Source: Luzula sylvatica
Lineage: Eukaryota; Streptophyta; Magnoliopsida; Poales; Juncaceae
Reading direction: 5' to 3'
NCBI GenBank assembly: GCA_946800325.1
Contig: OX326957.1
Coordinates: 30,181,054-30,245,053, forward strand
Length of the DNA stretch: 64,000 nt
Positions within the stretch are counted from its first letter, which is position 1; the number at the start of each line of letters is the position of its first letter. Position numbers and translations under genes: made by a program. The notes below the pieces were generated by a model that saw only the letters and a list, made by a program, of their open reading frames with translations, did no database searches and was not told the origin of the DNA. Shown here piece by piece: positions 1 to 14,000 of the stretch.

Positions 1-730
1 ACTAACAAAGTTTGTTTTTTGTTCGAAAACCATCTGTTTATGCTTTGGGGAGTTCAAATAACGTAATTTTAGTCCATTTGAATCGTATCTTTTACTACAT
101 AACATTTCACCAAATTTACAAACACTAAGAAAGGTTGTTTTTCGATTCAAAACAATTTGATTATGCTTTGAGGAGGTCAAATAACATATTTTTAGATTAT
201 TTGAATCGTATCTTTTACTACATGACATTTCACCAAAATTTACAAACACTAAGAAAGTTTGTTTTTCGATTCAAAACAATATGTTTATGCTCTGGGGAGT
301 TCAAATAACGTATTTTTAGATCATTTGAACCGTATCTTTTACTACATAACATTTCACCAAAATTTACAAACACTAAAAAAGTTTGTTATTAGATTCAAAA
401 CAATTTGTTTGTGCTTTGGAGAGTTCTAAGAACATATTTTTAGATCATTTGAATTGTATCTTTTACTACATAACATTTCACCAAAATTTACAAACACTAA
501 GAAAGTTTGTTTTTCGATTCAAAACAATTTGTTTATGCTTTGGGGAGTTCCAAGAACATATTTTTAGATCATTTGAATCGTATCTTTGAATACATAACTT
601 TTCACCAAAATTAACAAACACTAAGAAAGTTTGTTTTTCGTTTCAAAACAATCTGTTTATGCTTTGGGGAGTTCAAATAACGTAATTTTGGACCATTTGA
701 ATCGTATCTTTTAATACATAACATTTCACC
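1..730 (+). repeat. 29-monomer-spaced duplicated block, copy 1
   Basis: This block reappears at about 3590-4320 (offset 3589, that is 29 x 124 minus 7). Shared rare variants are GTTCGAAAACCATCTG (with CC instead of CA), AAGAAAGGTTG, AATTTGATTATGC and TGCTCTG (288 and 3877). It may continue left of the window. The match breaks near 730, where copy 1 has one more monomer than copy 2. Confidence 0.85.
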
Positions 731-749
731 AAAATTTACAAACACTAAG

Positions 750-1300
750 AAAGTTTATTTTTCGATTCAAAACAATTTGTTTATGCTTCGGGGAGTTCAA
801 ATAACGTATTTTTAGATCATTTGAATCTTATCTTTTACTACATAACTTTTCACCAAAATTTACAAACACTAACAAAGTTTGTTTTTTGTTCGAAAACAAT
901 CTGTTTATGCTTTGGGGAGTTCAAATAACGTAATTTTAGTCCATTTGAATCGTATCTTTTACTACATAACATTTCACCAAATTTACAAACACTACGAAAG
1001 TTTGTTTTTCGATTCAAAACAATTTGTTTACGCTTTGAGGAGTTCAAATAACATATTTTTAGATTATTTGAATCGTATCTTTTACTGCATGACATTTCAC
1101 CAAAATTTACAAACACTAAGAAAGTTTGTTTTTCGATTCAAAACAATTTGTTTATGCTTCGGGGAGTTCAAATAACGTATTTTTAGATCATTTGAATCTT
1201 ATCTTTTACTACATAGCTTTTCACCAAAATTTACAAACACTAACAAAGTTTGTTTTTTGTTCGAAAACAATCTGTTTATGCTTTGGGGAGTTCAAATAAC
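750..1300 (+). repeat. Left-domain block, copy 1 of 3
   Basis: About 4.4 monomers, including GTTCGAAAAC at 888 and 1259. The block recurs at about 1864-2415 (offset 1114) and 4833-5384 (offset 4083). Shared markers are TGCTTCGGGGAG, GAATCTTATC, GAGGAGTTC and ACTGCATGACATTTC. I noticed a CACTACGAAAG variant here where the other two copies have CACTAAGAAAG. Confidence 0.85.
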
Positions 1301-1574
1301 GTAATTTTGGACCATTTGAATCGTATCTTTTAATACATAACATTTCACCAAAATATACAAACACTAAGAAAGTTTATTTTTCGATTCAAAACAATTTGTT
1401 TATGCTTCGGGGAGTTCAAATAACGTATTTTTAGATCATTTGAATCTTATCTTTTACTACATAACTTTTCACCAAAATTTACAAACACTTACAAAGTTTG
1501 TTTTTTGTTCGAAAACAATCTGTTTATGCTTTGGGGAGTTCAAATAACATAATTTTAGTCCATTTGAATCGTAT

Positions 1575-2485
1575 CTTTTACTACATGACATTTCACCAAA
1601 ATTTACAAACACTAAGAAAGTTTGTTTATCGATTCAAAACAATATGTTTATGCTCTGGGGAGTTCAAATAACGTATTTTTAGATCATTTGAACCGTATCT
1701 TTTACTACATAACATTTCACCAAAATTTACAAACACTAAAAAAGTTTGTTATTAGATTCAAAACAATTTGTTTGTGCTTTGGGGAGTTCTAAGAACATAT
1801 TTTTAGATCATTTGAATTGTATCTTTTACTACATAACATTTCACCAAATTTACAAACACTAAGAAAGTTTGTTTTTCGATTCAAAACAATTTGTTTATGC
1901 TTCGGGGAGTTCAAATAACGTATTTTTAGATCATTTGAATCTTATCTTTTACTACATAACTTTTCACCAAAATTTACAAACACTAACAAAGTTTGTTTTT
2001 TGTTCGAAAACAATCTGTTTATGCTTTGGGGAGTTCAAATAACGTAATTTTAGTCCATTTGAATCGTATCTTTTACTACATAACATTTCACCAAATTTAC
2101 AAACACTAAGAAAGTTTGTTTTTCGATTCAAAACAATTTGTTTACGCTTTGAGGAGTTCAAATAACATATTTTTAGATTATTTGAATCGTATCTTTTACT
2201 GCATGACATTTCACCAAAATTTACAAACACTAAGAAAGTTTGTTTTTCGATTCAAAACAATTTGTTTATGCTTCGCGGAGTTGAAATAACGTATTTTTGG
2301 ATCATTTGAATCTTATCTTTTACTACATAGCTTTTCACCAAAATTTACAAACACTAACAAAGTTTGTTTTTTGTTCGAAAACAATCTGTTTATGCTTTGG
2401 GGAGTTCAAATAACGTAATTTTAGTCCATTTGAATCGTATCTTTTACTACATAACATTTCACCAAATTAACAAACACTAAGAAAG
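1575..2485 (+). repeat. Left-domain duplicated block (offset 2969), copy 1
   Basis: About 910 bp repeated at 4544-5454 (2969 bp = 24 x 124 minus 7). TGCTCTG at 1651 matches 4620, and GTTCGAAAAC at 2002 and 2373 matches 4971 and 5342. Both copies end with the unusual CACCAAATTAACAAAC. It includes the second copy of the 750-1300 block. Confidence 0.85.
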
Positions 2486-3589
2486 TTTGTTTTTCGATTC
2501 AAAACAATTTGTTTATGCTTTGGGGAGTTCTAATAACGTAATTTTAGACCATTTGAATGGTATCTTTTACTACATAACATTTCACCAAAATTTACAAACA
2601 CAAAGAAAGTTTGTTTTTCGATTCAAACAATTTGTTTATGCTTTGGGGAATTCAAATAACGTAATTTTGGACCATTTGAATCGTATCTCTTACTGCACAA
2701 CATTTCACCAAAATTTACAAACAGTAAGAAAGTTTGTCTTTCGATTCAAAATAATTTTTTTATGCTCTGGGGAGTTCAAATAACATATTTTTAGATCATT
2801 TGAATCGTATCTTTTACTACATAACATTTCACCAAAACTTACAAACACTAAGAAAGTTTGTTTTTCGATTCAAAACAATCTGTTTGTGCTTTCAGGAGTT
2901 CAAATAACGTATTTTTAGATCATTTGAAGCGTATCTTTTACTACCAAACTTTTCACCAAAATTTACAAACACTAAGATAGTTTGTTTTTCGATTCAAACC
3001 AATTAGTTTATTCTCTGGGGAGTTCTAAGAACATATTTTTAGATCATTTGAATCGTATCTTTTACTACATAACTTTTCACCAAAATTTACAATCACTAAG
3101 AAAGTTTGCTTTTCGTTTCAAAACAATCTGTTTATGCTTTGGGGAGTTCAAATAACGTAATTTTAGACCATTCGAATCGTATCTTTTACTACATAACATT
3201 TAACCAAATTTAACAAACATTAAGAAAGTTTGTTTTTCGATTCAAAACAATCTGTTTGTGCTTTGGGGAGTTCAAATAACGTAATTTAGACTATTTGAAT
3301 CGTATCTTTTACTACATAACTTTTCACCAAAATTTACAAACAGTAAGAAAGTTTGTTTTTCGATTCAAAACAATCTGTTTATGCTTTGGGGAGTTCAAAT
3401 AACGTAATTTTAGACCATTCGAATCGTATCTTTTACTACATAACATTTAACCAAAATTTACAAACAGTAAGAAAGTTTGTTTTTCGATTCAAAACAATTT
3501 GTTTATGCTTCGGGGAGTTCAAATAACGTATTTTTAGATCATTTGAATCTTATCTTTTACTACATAACTTTTCACCAAAATTTACAAAC

Positions 3590-4320
3590 ACTAACAAAGT
3601 TTGTTTTTTGTTCGAAAACCATCTGTTTATGCTTTGGGGAGTTCAAATAACGTAATTTTAGTCCATTTGAATCGTATCTTTTACTACATAACATTTCACC
3701 AAATTTACAAACACCAAGAAAGGTTGTTTTTCGATTCAAAACAATTTGATTATGCTTTGAGGAGTTCAAATAACATATTTTTAGATTATTTGAATCGTAT
3801 CTTTTACTACATGACATTTCACCAAAATTTACAAACACTAAGAAAGTTTGTTTTTCGATTCAAAACAATATGTTTGTGCTCTGAGGAGTTCAAATAACGT
3901 ATTTTTAGATCATTTGAACAGTATCTTTTACTACATAACATTTCACCAAAATTTACAAACACTAAAAATGTTTGTTATTAGATTCAAAAAAATTTGTTTG
4001 TGCTTTGGGGAGTTCTAAGAACATATTTTTAGATCATTTGAAATGTATCTTTTACTACATAACATTTCACCAAAATTTACAAACACTAAGAAAGTTTGTT
4101 TTTCGATTCAAAACAATTTGTTTATGCTTTGGGGAGTTCTAAGAACATATTTTTAGATCATTTGAATCGTATCTTTGAATACATAACTTTTCACCAAAAT
4201 TAACAAACACTAAGAAAGTTTGTTTTTCGTTTCAAAACAATCTGTTTATGCTTTGGGGAGTTCAAATAACGTAATTTTGGACCATTTGAATCGTATCTTT
4301 TAATACATAACATTTCACCA
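3590..4320 (+). repeat. 29-monomer-spaced duplicated block, copy 2
   Basis: Partner of 1-730 at offset 3589, with the same rare variants (CCATCTG, AAGGTTG, TTGATTATGC). It differs by scattered substitutions such as ACACCAAG for ACACTAAG near 3713. After 4320 it jumps to sequence matching 855 onward at offset 3465, that is 3589 minus one monomer, so a single 124-bp unit has been lost or gained. Confidence 0.85.
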
Positions 4321-4543
4321 AAATTTACAAACACTAACAAAGTTTGTTTTTTGTTCGAAAACAATCTGTTTATGCTTTGGGGAGTTCAAATAACGTAATT
4401 TTAGTCCATTTGAATCGTATCTTTTACTACATAACATTTCACCAAATTTACAAACACTAAGAAATTTTGTTTTTCGATTCAAAACAATTTGTTTATGCTT
4501 TAAGGAGTTCAAATAACATATTTTTAGATTATTTGAATCTTAT

Positions 4544-5454
4544 CTTTTACTACATGACATTTCACCAAAATTTACAAACACTAAGAAAGTTTGTTTTTCG
4601 ATTCAAAACAATATGTTTATGCTCTGGGGAGTTCAAATAACGTATTTTTAGATCATTTGAACCGTATCTTTTACTACATAACATTTCCCCAAAATTTACA
4701 AACACTAAAAAAGTTTGTTATTAGATTCAAAACAATTTGTTTGTGCTTTGGGGAGTTCTAAGAACATATTTTTAGATCATTTCAATTGTATCTTTTACTA
4801 CATAACATTTCACCAAATTTACAAACACTAAGAAAGTTTGTTTTTCGATTCAAAACAATTTGTTTATGCTTCGGGGAGTTCAAATAACGTATTTTTAGAT
4901 CATTTGAATCTTATCTTTTACTACATAACTTTTCACCAAAATTTACAAACACTAACAAAGTTTGTTTTTTGTTCGAAAACAATCTGTTTATGCTTTGGGG
5001 AGTTCAAATAACGTAATTTTAGTCCATTTGAATCGTATCTTTTACTACATAACATTTCACCAAATTTACAAACACTAAGAAAGTTTGTTTTTCGATTCAA
5101 AACAATTTGTTTACGCTTTGAGGAGTTCAAATAACATATTTTTAGATTATTTGAATCGTATCTTTTACTGCATGACATTTCACCAAAATTTACAAACACT
5201 AAGAAAGTTTGTTTTTCGATTCAAAACAATTTGTTTATGCTTCGGGGAGTTCAAATAACGTATTTTTAGATCATTTGAATCTTATCTTTTACTACATAAC
5301 TTTTCACCAAAATTTACAAACACTAACAAAGCTTGTTTTTTGTTCGAAAACAATCTGTTTATGCTTTGGGGAGTTCAAATAACGTAATTTTAGTCCATTT
5401 GAATCGTATCTTTTACTACATAACATTTCACCAAATTAACAAACACTAAGAAAG
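4544..5454 (+). repeat. Left-domain duplicated block (offset 2969), copy 2
   Basis: Partner of 1575-2485. The copies separate after CACCAAATTAACAAACACTAAG: the left copy continues with GTTCTAATAACG and this one with GTTCTAAGAACAT. This is the right limit of the TTCGAAAAC subfamily. Confidence 0.85.
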
Positions 5455-8026
5455 TTTGTTTTTCGATTCAAAACAATTTGTTTATGCTTTGGGGAGTTCT
5501 AAGAACATATTTTTAGATCATTTGAATCGTTTCTTTGAATACATAACTTTTCACCAAAATTAACAAACACTAAGAAAGTTTGTTTTTCGTTTCAAAACAA
5601 TCTGTTATGCTTTGGGGAGTTCAAATAACGTAATTTTAGACCATTTGAATCGTATCTTTTACTACATAATATTTCACCAAAATTTACAAACACTAAGAAA
5701 GTTTGTTTTTCGATTCAAAATAATCTGTTTATCCTTGGGGGAGTTCAAATAACATATTTTTAGATGATTTGAATCGTATCTTTTACTACACAACATTTCA
5801 CCAAAATTTATAAACACTAAGAAAGTTTGTTTTTCGATTCAAAATAATTTGTTTATGCTTTGGGGAGTTCAAATCACGTAATTTTAGACCATTTGAATCG
5901 TATCTTTTACTACATAACATTTCACCAAAATTTACAAACACTAAGAAAGTTTGTTTTTCGATTCAATATAATTTTTTTATGCCTTGGGGAGTTCAAATAA
6001 CATATTTTTAGATCATTTGAATCGTATCTTTTACCACATGACATTTCACCAAATTAGACAAACACTAAGAAATCTTGTTTTTCGATTCAAAACAATATGT
6101 TTATGCTTTCGGTAGTTCAAATAACGTATTTTTAGATCATTTGAATCGTATCTTTTACTACATAACTTTTCACCAAAATTTACAAACACTAAGAATGTTT
6201 TTTTTTCGTTTCAAAACAATTTGTTTATGCTTTGGGGAGTTCAAATAACGTAATTTTAGACCATTTGAATCGTATCTTTTGCTACATAACATTTCACCAA
6301 AATTTACAAACACTAAGAAAGTTTGTTTTTCGATTCAAAATAATTTTTTTATGCTTTGAGGAGTTCAAATAACACATTTTAGATCATTTGAATCGTATCT
6401 TTTACCACATAACATTTCCCCAAATTTGACAAACACAAAGAAAGTTTGTTTTTCGATTCAAAACAATTTGGTTATGCTTTGGGGAGTTCAAATAACGTAA
6501 TTTTGGACCATTTGAATCGTATCTCTTACTACACAACATTTCACCAAAATTTACAAACACTAAGAAAGTTTTTTTTTCGATTCAAAATAATCTGTTTAGG
6601 CTTTGGGGAGTTCAAATAACGTATTTTTAGATCATTTGAATCGTATCGTTTACTGCATAACAATTCACCAAAATTTACAAACCCTAAGAAAGTTTTTTTT
6701 TCGATTCAAAACAATCTGTTTAGGCTTTGGGGAGTTCAAATAACGTATTTTTAGATCATTTGAATCGTGTCTTTTACTACATAACATTTCACCAAAATTT
6801 ACAAACACTAAGAAAGTTTGTTTTTCGATTGAAAACAATTTGTTTATGCTTTGGGGAGTTCAAATAACGTATTTTTAGATCATTTGAATCGTATCTTTTA
6901 CTACATAACATTTCACCAAAATTTATAAACACTAGGAAAATTTGTTTTTCGATTCAAAACAAAATGTTTATGCTTTGGGGAGTTCAAAGAACATATTTTT
7001 AGATCAATTGAATTGTATCTTTTACTACATAACATTTCACCAAAATTTACAAACACTAAGAAAGTTTGTTTTTCGATTCAAAACAATTTGTTTATGCTTT
7101 GGGGAGTTCTAAGAACATATTTTTAGATCATTTGAATTGCGTGTTTTAATACATAACTTTTCACCAAAATTTACAAACACTAAGAAAGTTTGTTTTTCGA
7201 TTCCAAATAATTTGTTTATGCTTTGGGGAGTTCAAATAACGTAATTTTAGACCATTTGAATCGTATCTTTTACTACATAACATTTCACCAAAATTTACAA
7301 ACACTAAGAAAGTTAGTTTTTCGATTCAAAATAATTTTTTTATGCTTTGGGGAGTTCAAATAACATATATTTAGATCATTTGAATCGTATCTTTTACCAC
7401 CTGACATTTCACCAAATTAGACAAACACTAAGAAAGTTTGTTTTTCGATTCAAAACAATATGTTTATGCTTTCGGGAGTTCAAATAACGTATTTTAAGAT
7501 CATTTGAATCGTATCTTTTACTACATAACTTTTCAGCAAAATTTACAAACACTAAGAAAGTTTGTTTTTCGTTTCAAAACGATTTGTTTATGCTTTGGGG
7601 AGTTCAAATAACGTAATTTTAGACCATTTGAATCGTATCTTTTACTACATAACATTTCACCAAAATTTACAAACACTAAGAAAGTTTGTTTTTCGATTCA
7701 AAATAATTTTTTTATGCTTTGAGGAGTTCAAATAACACATTTTAGATCATTTGAATCGTATCTTTTACCACATATCATTTCCCCAAATTTGACAAACACT
7801 AAGAAAGTTTGTTTTTCGATTCAAAACAATATGTTTATGCTTTCGGGAGTTCAATTAACGTATTTTTAGATCATTTGAATCGTATCTTTTACTACATAAC
7901 CTTTCACCAAAATTTACAAACACTAAGAAAGTTTGTTTTTCGATTCAAAACAATCTGTTTAGGCTTTGGGGAGTTGAAATAATGTATTTTTATATCATTT
8001 GAATCGTATCGTTTACAGCATAACAA
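5455..8026 (+). repeat. Mixed satellite monomers with an 11-mer-spaced duplication
   Basis: Plain satellite without the TTCGAAAAC type. Monomers near 5825-6440 recur near 7188-7803 at offset 1363 (11 x 124 minus 1). The linked markers are TTTTACCACATGAC/TTTTACCACCTGAC (6032 and 7395), CAAATTAGACAAAC, GCTTTCGG, and the shortened AACACATTTTAGATC (6371 and 7734). Monomers at about 6435-6860 (TTTGGTTATGC, then TTTAGGCTTTGG, then ATCGTGTC) resemble the 8-monomer unit that begins farther right and may be related to its source. A one-base deletion (CTGTTATGC) lies near 5607. Confidence 0.85.
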
Positions 8027-11000
8027 TTCACCAAAATTTACAAACACTAAGAAAGTTTGTTTTTCGATTGAAAACAATTTGTTTATGCTTTGGGGAGTTC
8101 AAATAACGTATTTTTAGATCATTCGAATCGTATCTTTTACTACATAACATTTCACCAAAATTTACAAACTTTAGGAAAATTTGTTTTTCGATTCAAAACA
8201 ATCTGTTTATGCTTTGGGGAGTTCAAATAACATATTTTTAGATCATTTGAATCGTATCTTTTACTACATAACATTTCACCAAAATTTACGAACACTAAGA
8301 AAGTTTGTTTTTCGATTAAAAACATTTTGTTTAGCTTTGGGGAGTTTAAATAACGTAATTTTAGACCATTTGAATCATATCTTTTACTACATAACATTTC
8401 ACCAAAATTTATAAACACTAAGAAAGTTTGTTTTTCGATTGAAAACAATTTGTTTATGCTTTGGGGAGTTCAAATAGCGTATTTTTAGATCATTTGAATC
8501 GTATCTTTTAGTACATAACATTTCACCAAAATTTACAAACACTAAGAAAGTTTGTTTTTCGATTCAAAACAATCTGTTTATGCTTTGGGGAGTTCAAATA
8601 ACGTATTTTTAGATCATTTGAATCGTATCTTTTACAACATAACATTTCACCAAAATTTACAAACACAAAGAAAGTTTGTTTTTCGATTCAAAACAATTTG
8701 GTTATGCTTCGGGGAGTTCAAATAACGTAATTTTGGACCATTTGAATCGTATCTCTTACTACACAACATTTCACCAAAATTTACAAACACTAAGAAAGTT
8801 TGTTTTTCGATTCAAAATAATCTGTTTAGGCTTTGGGGAGTTCAAATAACGTATTTTTAGATCATTTGAATCGTATCGTTTACTGCATAACAATTCACCA
8901 AAATTTACAAACACTAAGAAAGTTTGTTTTTCGATTCAAAACAATCTGTTTAGACTTTGGGGAGTTCAAATAACGTATTTTTAGATCATTGGAACCGTGT
9001 CTTTTACTACATAACATTTCACCAAAATTTACAACCACTAAGAAATTTTGTTTTTCGATTGAAAATAATTTGTTTATGCTTTGGGGAGTTCAAATAACGT
9101 ATTTTTAGATCATTCGAATCGTATCTTTTACTACATAACATTTCACCAAAATTTACAAACTTTAGGAAAATTTGTTTTTCGATTCAAAACAATCTGTTTA
9201 TGCTTTGGGGAGTTCAAATAACATATTTTTAGATCATTTGAATCGTATCTTTTACTACATAACATTTCACCAAAATTTACGAACACTAAGAAAGTTTGTT
9301 TTTCGATTAAAAACATTTTGTTTATGCTTTGGGGAGTTCAAATAACGTAATTTTAGACCATTTGAATCATATCTTTTACTACATAACATTTCACCAAAAT
9401 TTATAAACACTAAGAAAGTTTGTTTTTCGATTGAAAACAATTTGTTTATGCTTTGGGGAGTTCAAATAGCGTATTTTTAGATCATTTGAATCGTATCTTT
9501 TAGTACATAACATTTCACCAAAATTTACAAACACTAAGAAAGTTTGTTTTTCGATTCAAAACAATCTGTTTATGCTTTGGGGAGTTCAAATAACGTATTT
9601 TTAGATCATTTGAATCGTATCTTTTACAACATAACATTTCACCAAAATTTACAAACACAAAGAAAGTTTGTTTTTCGATTCAAAATAATCTGTTTAGGCT
9701 TTGGGGAGTTCAAATAACGTATTTTTAGATCATTTGAATCGTATCGTTTACTGCATAACAATTCACCAAAATTTACAAATACTAAGAAAGTTTGTTTTTC
9801 GATTCAAAACAATCTGTTTAGACTTTGGGGAGTTCAAATAACGTATTTTTAGATCATTGGAACCGTGTCTTTTACTACATAACATTTCACCAAAATTTAC
9901 AAACACTAAGAAAGTTTGTTTTTCGATTGAAAATAATTTGTTTATGCTTTGGGGAGTTCAAATAACGTATTTTTAGATCATTCGAATCGTATCTTTTACT
10001 ACATAACATTTCACCAAAATTTACAAACACTAAGAAAGTTTGTTTTTCGATTCAAAACAATCTGTTTATTCTTTGGGGAGTTCAAATAACATATTTTTAG
10101 ATCATTTGAATCGTATCTTTTACTACATAACATTTCACCAAAATTTACGAACACTAAGAAAGTTTGTTTTTCGATTAAAAACATTTTGTTTATGCTTTGG
10201 GGAGTTCAAATAACGTAATTTTAGACCATTTGACTCATATCTTTTACTACATAACATTTCACCAAAATTTATAAACACTAAGAAAGTTTGTTTTTCGATT
10301 GAAAACAATTTGTGTATGCTTTGGGGAGTTCAAATAGCGTATTTTTAGATCATTTGAATCGTATCTTTTACTACATAACATTTCACCAAAATTTACAAAC
10401 ACTAAGAAAGTTTGTTTTTCGATTCAAAACAATCTGTTTATGCTTTGGGGAGTTCAAATAACGTATTTTTAGATCATTTGAATCGTATCTTTTACTACAT
10501 AACATTTCACAAAAATTTACAAACACAAAGAAAGTTTGTTTTTCGATTCAAAACAATTTGTTTATGCTTTGGGGAGTTCAAATAACGTAATTTTGGACCA
10601 TTTGAATCGTATCTCTTACTACACAACATTTCACCAAAATTTACAAACACTAAGAAAGTTTGTTTTTCGATTCAAAATAATCTGTTTAGGCTTTGGGGAG
10701 TTCAAATAACGTATTTTTAGATCATTTGAATCGTATCGTTTACTGCATAACAATTCACCAAAATTTACAAACACTAAGAAAGTTTGTTTTTCGATTCAAA
10801 ACAATCTGTTTAGGCTTTGGGGAGTTCAAATAACGTATTTTTAGATCATTTGAATCGTGTCTTTTACTACATAACATTTCACCAAAATTTACAAACACTA
10901 GGAAAATTTGTTTTTCGATTCAAAACAATCTGTTTATGCTTTGGGGAGTTCAAATAACATATTTTTAGATCATTTGAATCGTATCTTTTACTACATAACA

Positions 11001-14000
11001 TTTCACCAAAATTAACAAACACTAAGAAAGTTTGTTTTTCGATTCAAAACAATCTGTTTGTGCGTTGGGGAGTTCAAATAACGTATTTTTAGATCATTTG
11101 AATCTTATCTTTTACTATAACTTTTCACCAAAAGTTACAATCACTAAGAAAGTTTGCTTTTCGATTCAAAACAATCTATTTATGCTTTGGGGAGTTCAAA
11201 TAACGTAATTTTAGACCATTCGAATCGTATCTTTTACTACATAACATTTAACCAAAATTTACAAACATTAAGAAAGTTTGTTTTTCGATTCAAAACAATC
11301 TGTTTGTGCTTTGGGGAGTTCAAATAACGTAATTTTAGACCATTTGAATCGTATCTTTTACTACATAACATTTCACCAAAATTTACAAACACTAAGAAAG
11401 TTTGTTTTTCGATTCAAAACAATCTGTTTATGCTTTGGGGAGTTCAAATAACATATTTTTAGATCATTTGAATCGTATCTTTTACTACATAACATTTCAC
11501 CAAAATTTACAAACACTAAGAAAGTTTGTTTTTCGATTCAAAACAATATGTTTGTGCGTTGGGGAGTTCAAATAACGTATTTTTAGATCATTTGAATCTT
11601 ATCTTTTACTATAACTTTTCACCAAAAGTTACAATCACTAAGAAAGTTTGCTTTTCGATTCAAAACAATCTATTTATGGTTTGGGGAGTTCAAATAACGT
11701 AATTTTAGTCCATTTGAATCGTATCTTTTACTACATGACATTTCACCAAATTTACAAACACTAAGCAAGTTTGTTTTTCGATTCAAAACAATTTGTTTAT
11801 GCTTTGAGGAGTTCAAATAACATATTTTTAGATTATTTGAATCGTATCTTTTACTACATGACATTTCACCAAAATTTACAAACTCTAAGAAAGTTTGTTT
11901 TTCGATTCAAAACAATCTGTTTATGCTCTGGGGAGTTCAAATAACGTATTTTTAGATCATTTGAACCGTATCTTTTACTACATATCATTTCACAAAAATT
12001 TACAAACACTAAAAAAGTTCGTTATTAGATTCAAAACAATTTGTTTGTGCTTTGGGGAGTTCTAAGAACATGTTTTTAGATCATTTGAATTGTATCTTTT
12101 ACTACATAACATTTCACCAAAATTTACAAACACTAAGAAACTTTGTTTTTCGATTCAAAACAATTTGTTTATGCTTTGGGGAGTTCTAAGAACATATTTT
12201 TAGATCATTTGAATCGTATCTTTTAATACATAACTTTTCACCAAAATTAACAAACACTAAGAAAGTTTGTTTTTCGTTTCAAAACAATATGTTTATGCTT
12301 TGGGGAGTTCAAATAACGTAATTTTAGACCATTTGAATTGTATCTTTTACTACATAACATTTCACCAAAATTTACAAACACTAAGAAAGTTTGTTTTTCG
12401 ATTCAAAACAATCTGTTTATCCTTTGGGGAGTTCAAATAACATATTTTTAGATGATTTGAATCGTATCTTTTACTACACAACATTTCACCAAAATTTACA
12501 AACACTAAGAAAGTTTGTTTTTCGATTCAAAATAATTTGTTTATGCTTTGGGGAGTTCAAATAACATAATTTTAGACCATTTGAATCGTATCTTTTACTA
12601 CATAACATTTCACAAAAATTTACAAACACTAAGAAAGTTTGTTTTTCGATTCAAAATAATTTTTTTATGCTTTGGGTAGTTCAAATAACATATTTTTAAA
12701 TCATTTGAATCGTATCTTTTACCACATGACATTTCACCAAATTAGACAAACACTCAGAAAGTTTGTTTTTCGATTCAAAACAATATGTTTATGCTTTCGG
12801 GAGTTCAAATAACGTATTTTTAGATCATTTGAATCGTATCTTTTACTACATAACATTTCACCAAAATTTACAAACACTAAGAAAGTTTGTTTTTCGATTC
12901 AAAACAATCTGTTTAGGCTTTGGGGAGTTCAAATAATGTATTTTTAGATCATTTGAATCGTATCGTTTACTACATAACAATTCACCAAAATTTACAAATA
13001 CTAAGAAAGTTTGATTTTCGATTCAAAACAATTTGTTTATGCTTTGGGTAGTTCTAAGAACATATTTTTAGATCATTTGAATCGTATCTTTTACTACATA
13101 ACTTTTCACCAAAATTTACAAACACTTAGAAAGTTTGTTTTTCATTTCAAAACAATTTGTTTATGCTTTGGGGAGTCCAAATAACGTAATTTTAGACCAT
13201 TTGAATCGTATCTTTTACTACATAACATTTCACCAAAATTTGACAAACACTAAGAAAGTTTGTTTTTCGATTCAAAAGAATCTGTTTATGCTTTCGGGAG
13301 TTCAAATAACGTATTTTTAGATCATTTGAATCGTACCTTTTACCACATAACATTTCACCCAATTTGACAAACACTAAGAAAGTTTGTTTTTCGATTCAAA
13401 ACAATCTGTTTATGCTTTCGGGAGTTCAAATAATGTATTTTTAGATCATTTCAATCGTATCTTTTACTACATAACATTTCACCAAAATTTACATACACTA
13501 AGAAAGTTTGTTTTTCGATTCAAAACAATCTGTTTAGGCTTTGGGGAGTTCAAATACCATATTTTTAGATCATTTGAATCGTATCGTTTACTGCATAACA
13601 ATTTACCAAAATTTACGAACACTAAGAAAGTTTGTTTTTAGATTCAGAGCAATTTGTTTATGCTTTGGGGAGTTCAAATAACGTATTTTTAGATCTTTTG
13701 AATCGTATCTTTTACTACATAACATTTCACCAAAATTTACAAACAATAAGAAATTTTGTTTTTCGATTGAAAACAATCTGTTTATGCATTTGGGAGTTCA
13801 AATAACGTATTTTTAGATCATTTGAATCGTATCATTTACTACATAACATTTGACCAAAATTTACAAACACTAAGAAAGTTTGTTTTTCGATTCAAAACAA
13901 TCTGTTTATGCTTTGGGGATTTCAAATGACGTATTTTTCGATCATTTGAATCGTATCTTTTACTACATAACATTTCACCAAAATTGACAAACACTAAGAA

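Larger units (their letters stand above)
1..5454 (+). repeat. Left satellite domain with private TTCGAAAAC monomers
   Basis: Ten monomers carry GTTCGAAAAC in place of the usual CGATTCAAAAC, starting at 21, 888, 1259, 1507, 2002, 2373, 3610, 4353, 4971 and 5342. I found none to the right of 5342. Each is preceded by ACAAACACTAACAAAG or ACAAACACTTACAAAG (AAC or TAC where the consensus has AAG), and the monomer boundary upstream usually reads AACTTTTCACC. Many of these monomers have a GTAATTTTAGTCC centre and are followed by a 123-bp monomer beginning CACCAAATTTAC. Spacings between them are near-multiples of 124 (371, 248, 495, 867 and so on). The domain contains three overlapping block duplications, listed separately. 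It is a subfamily region distinct from the rest of the window. Confidence 0.9.
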
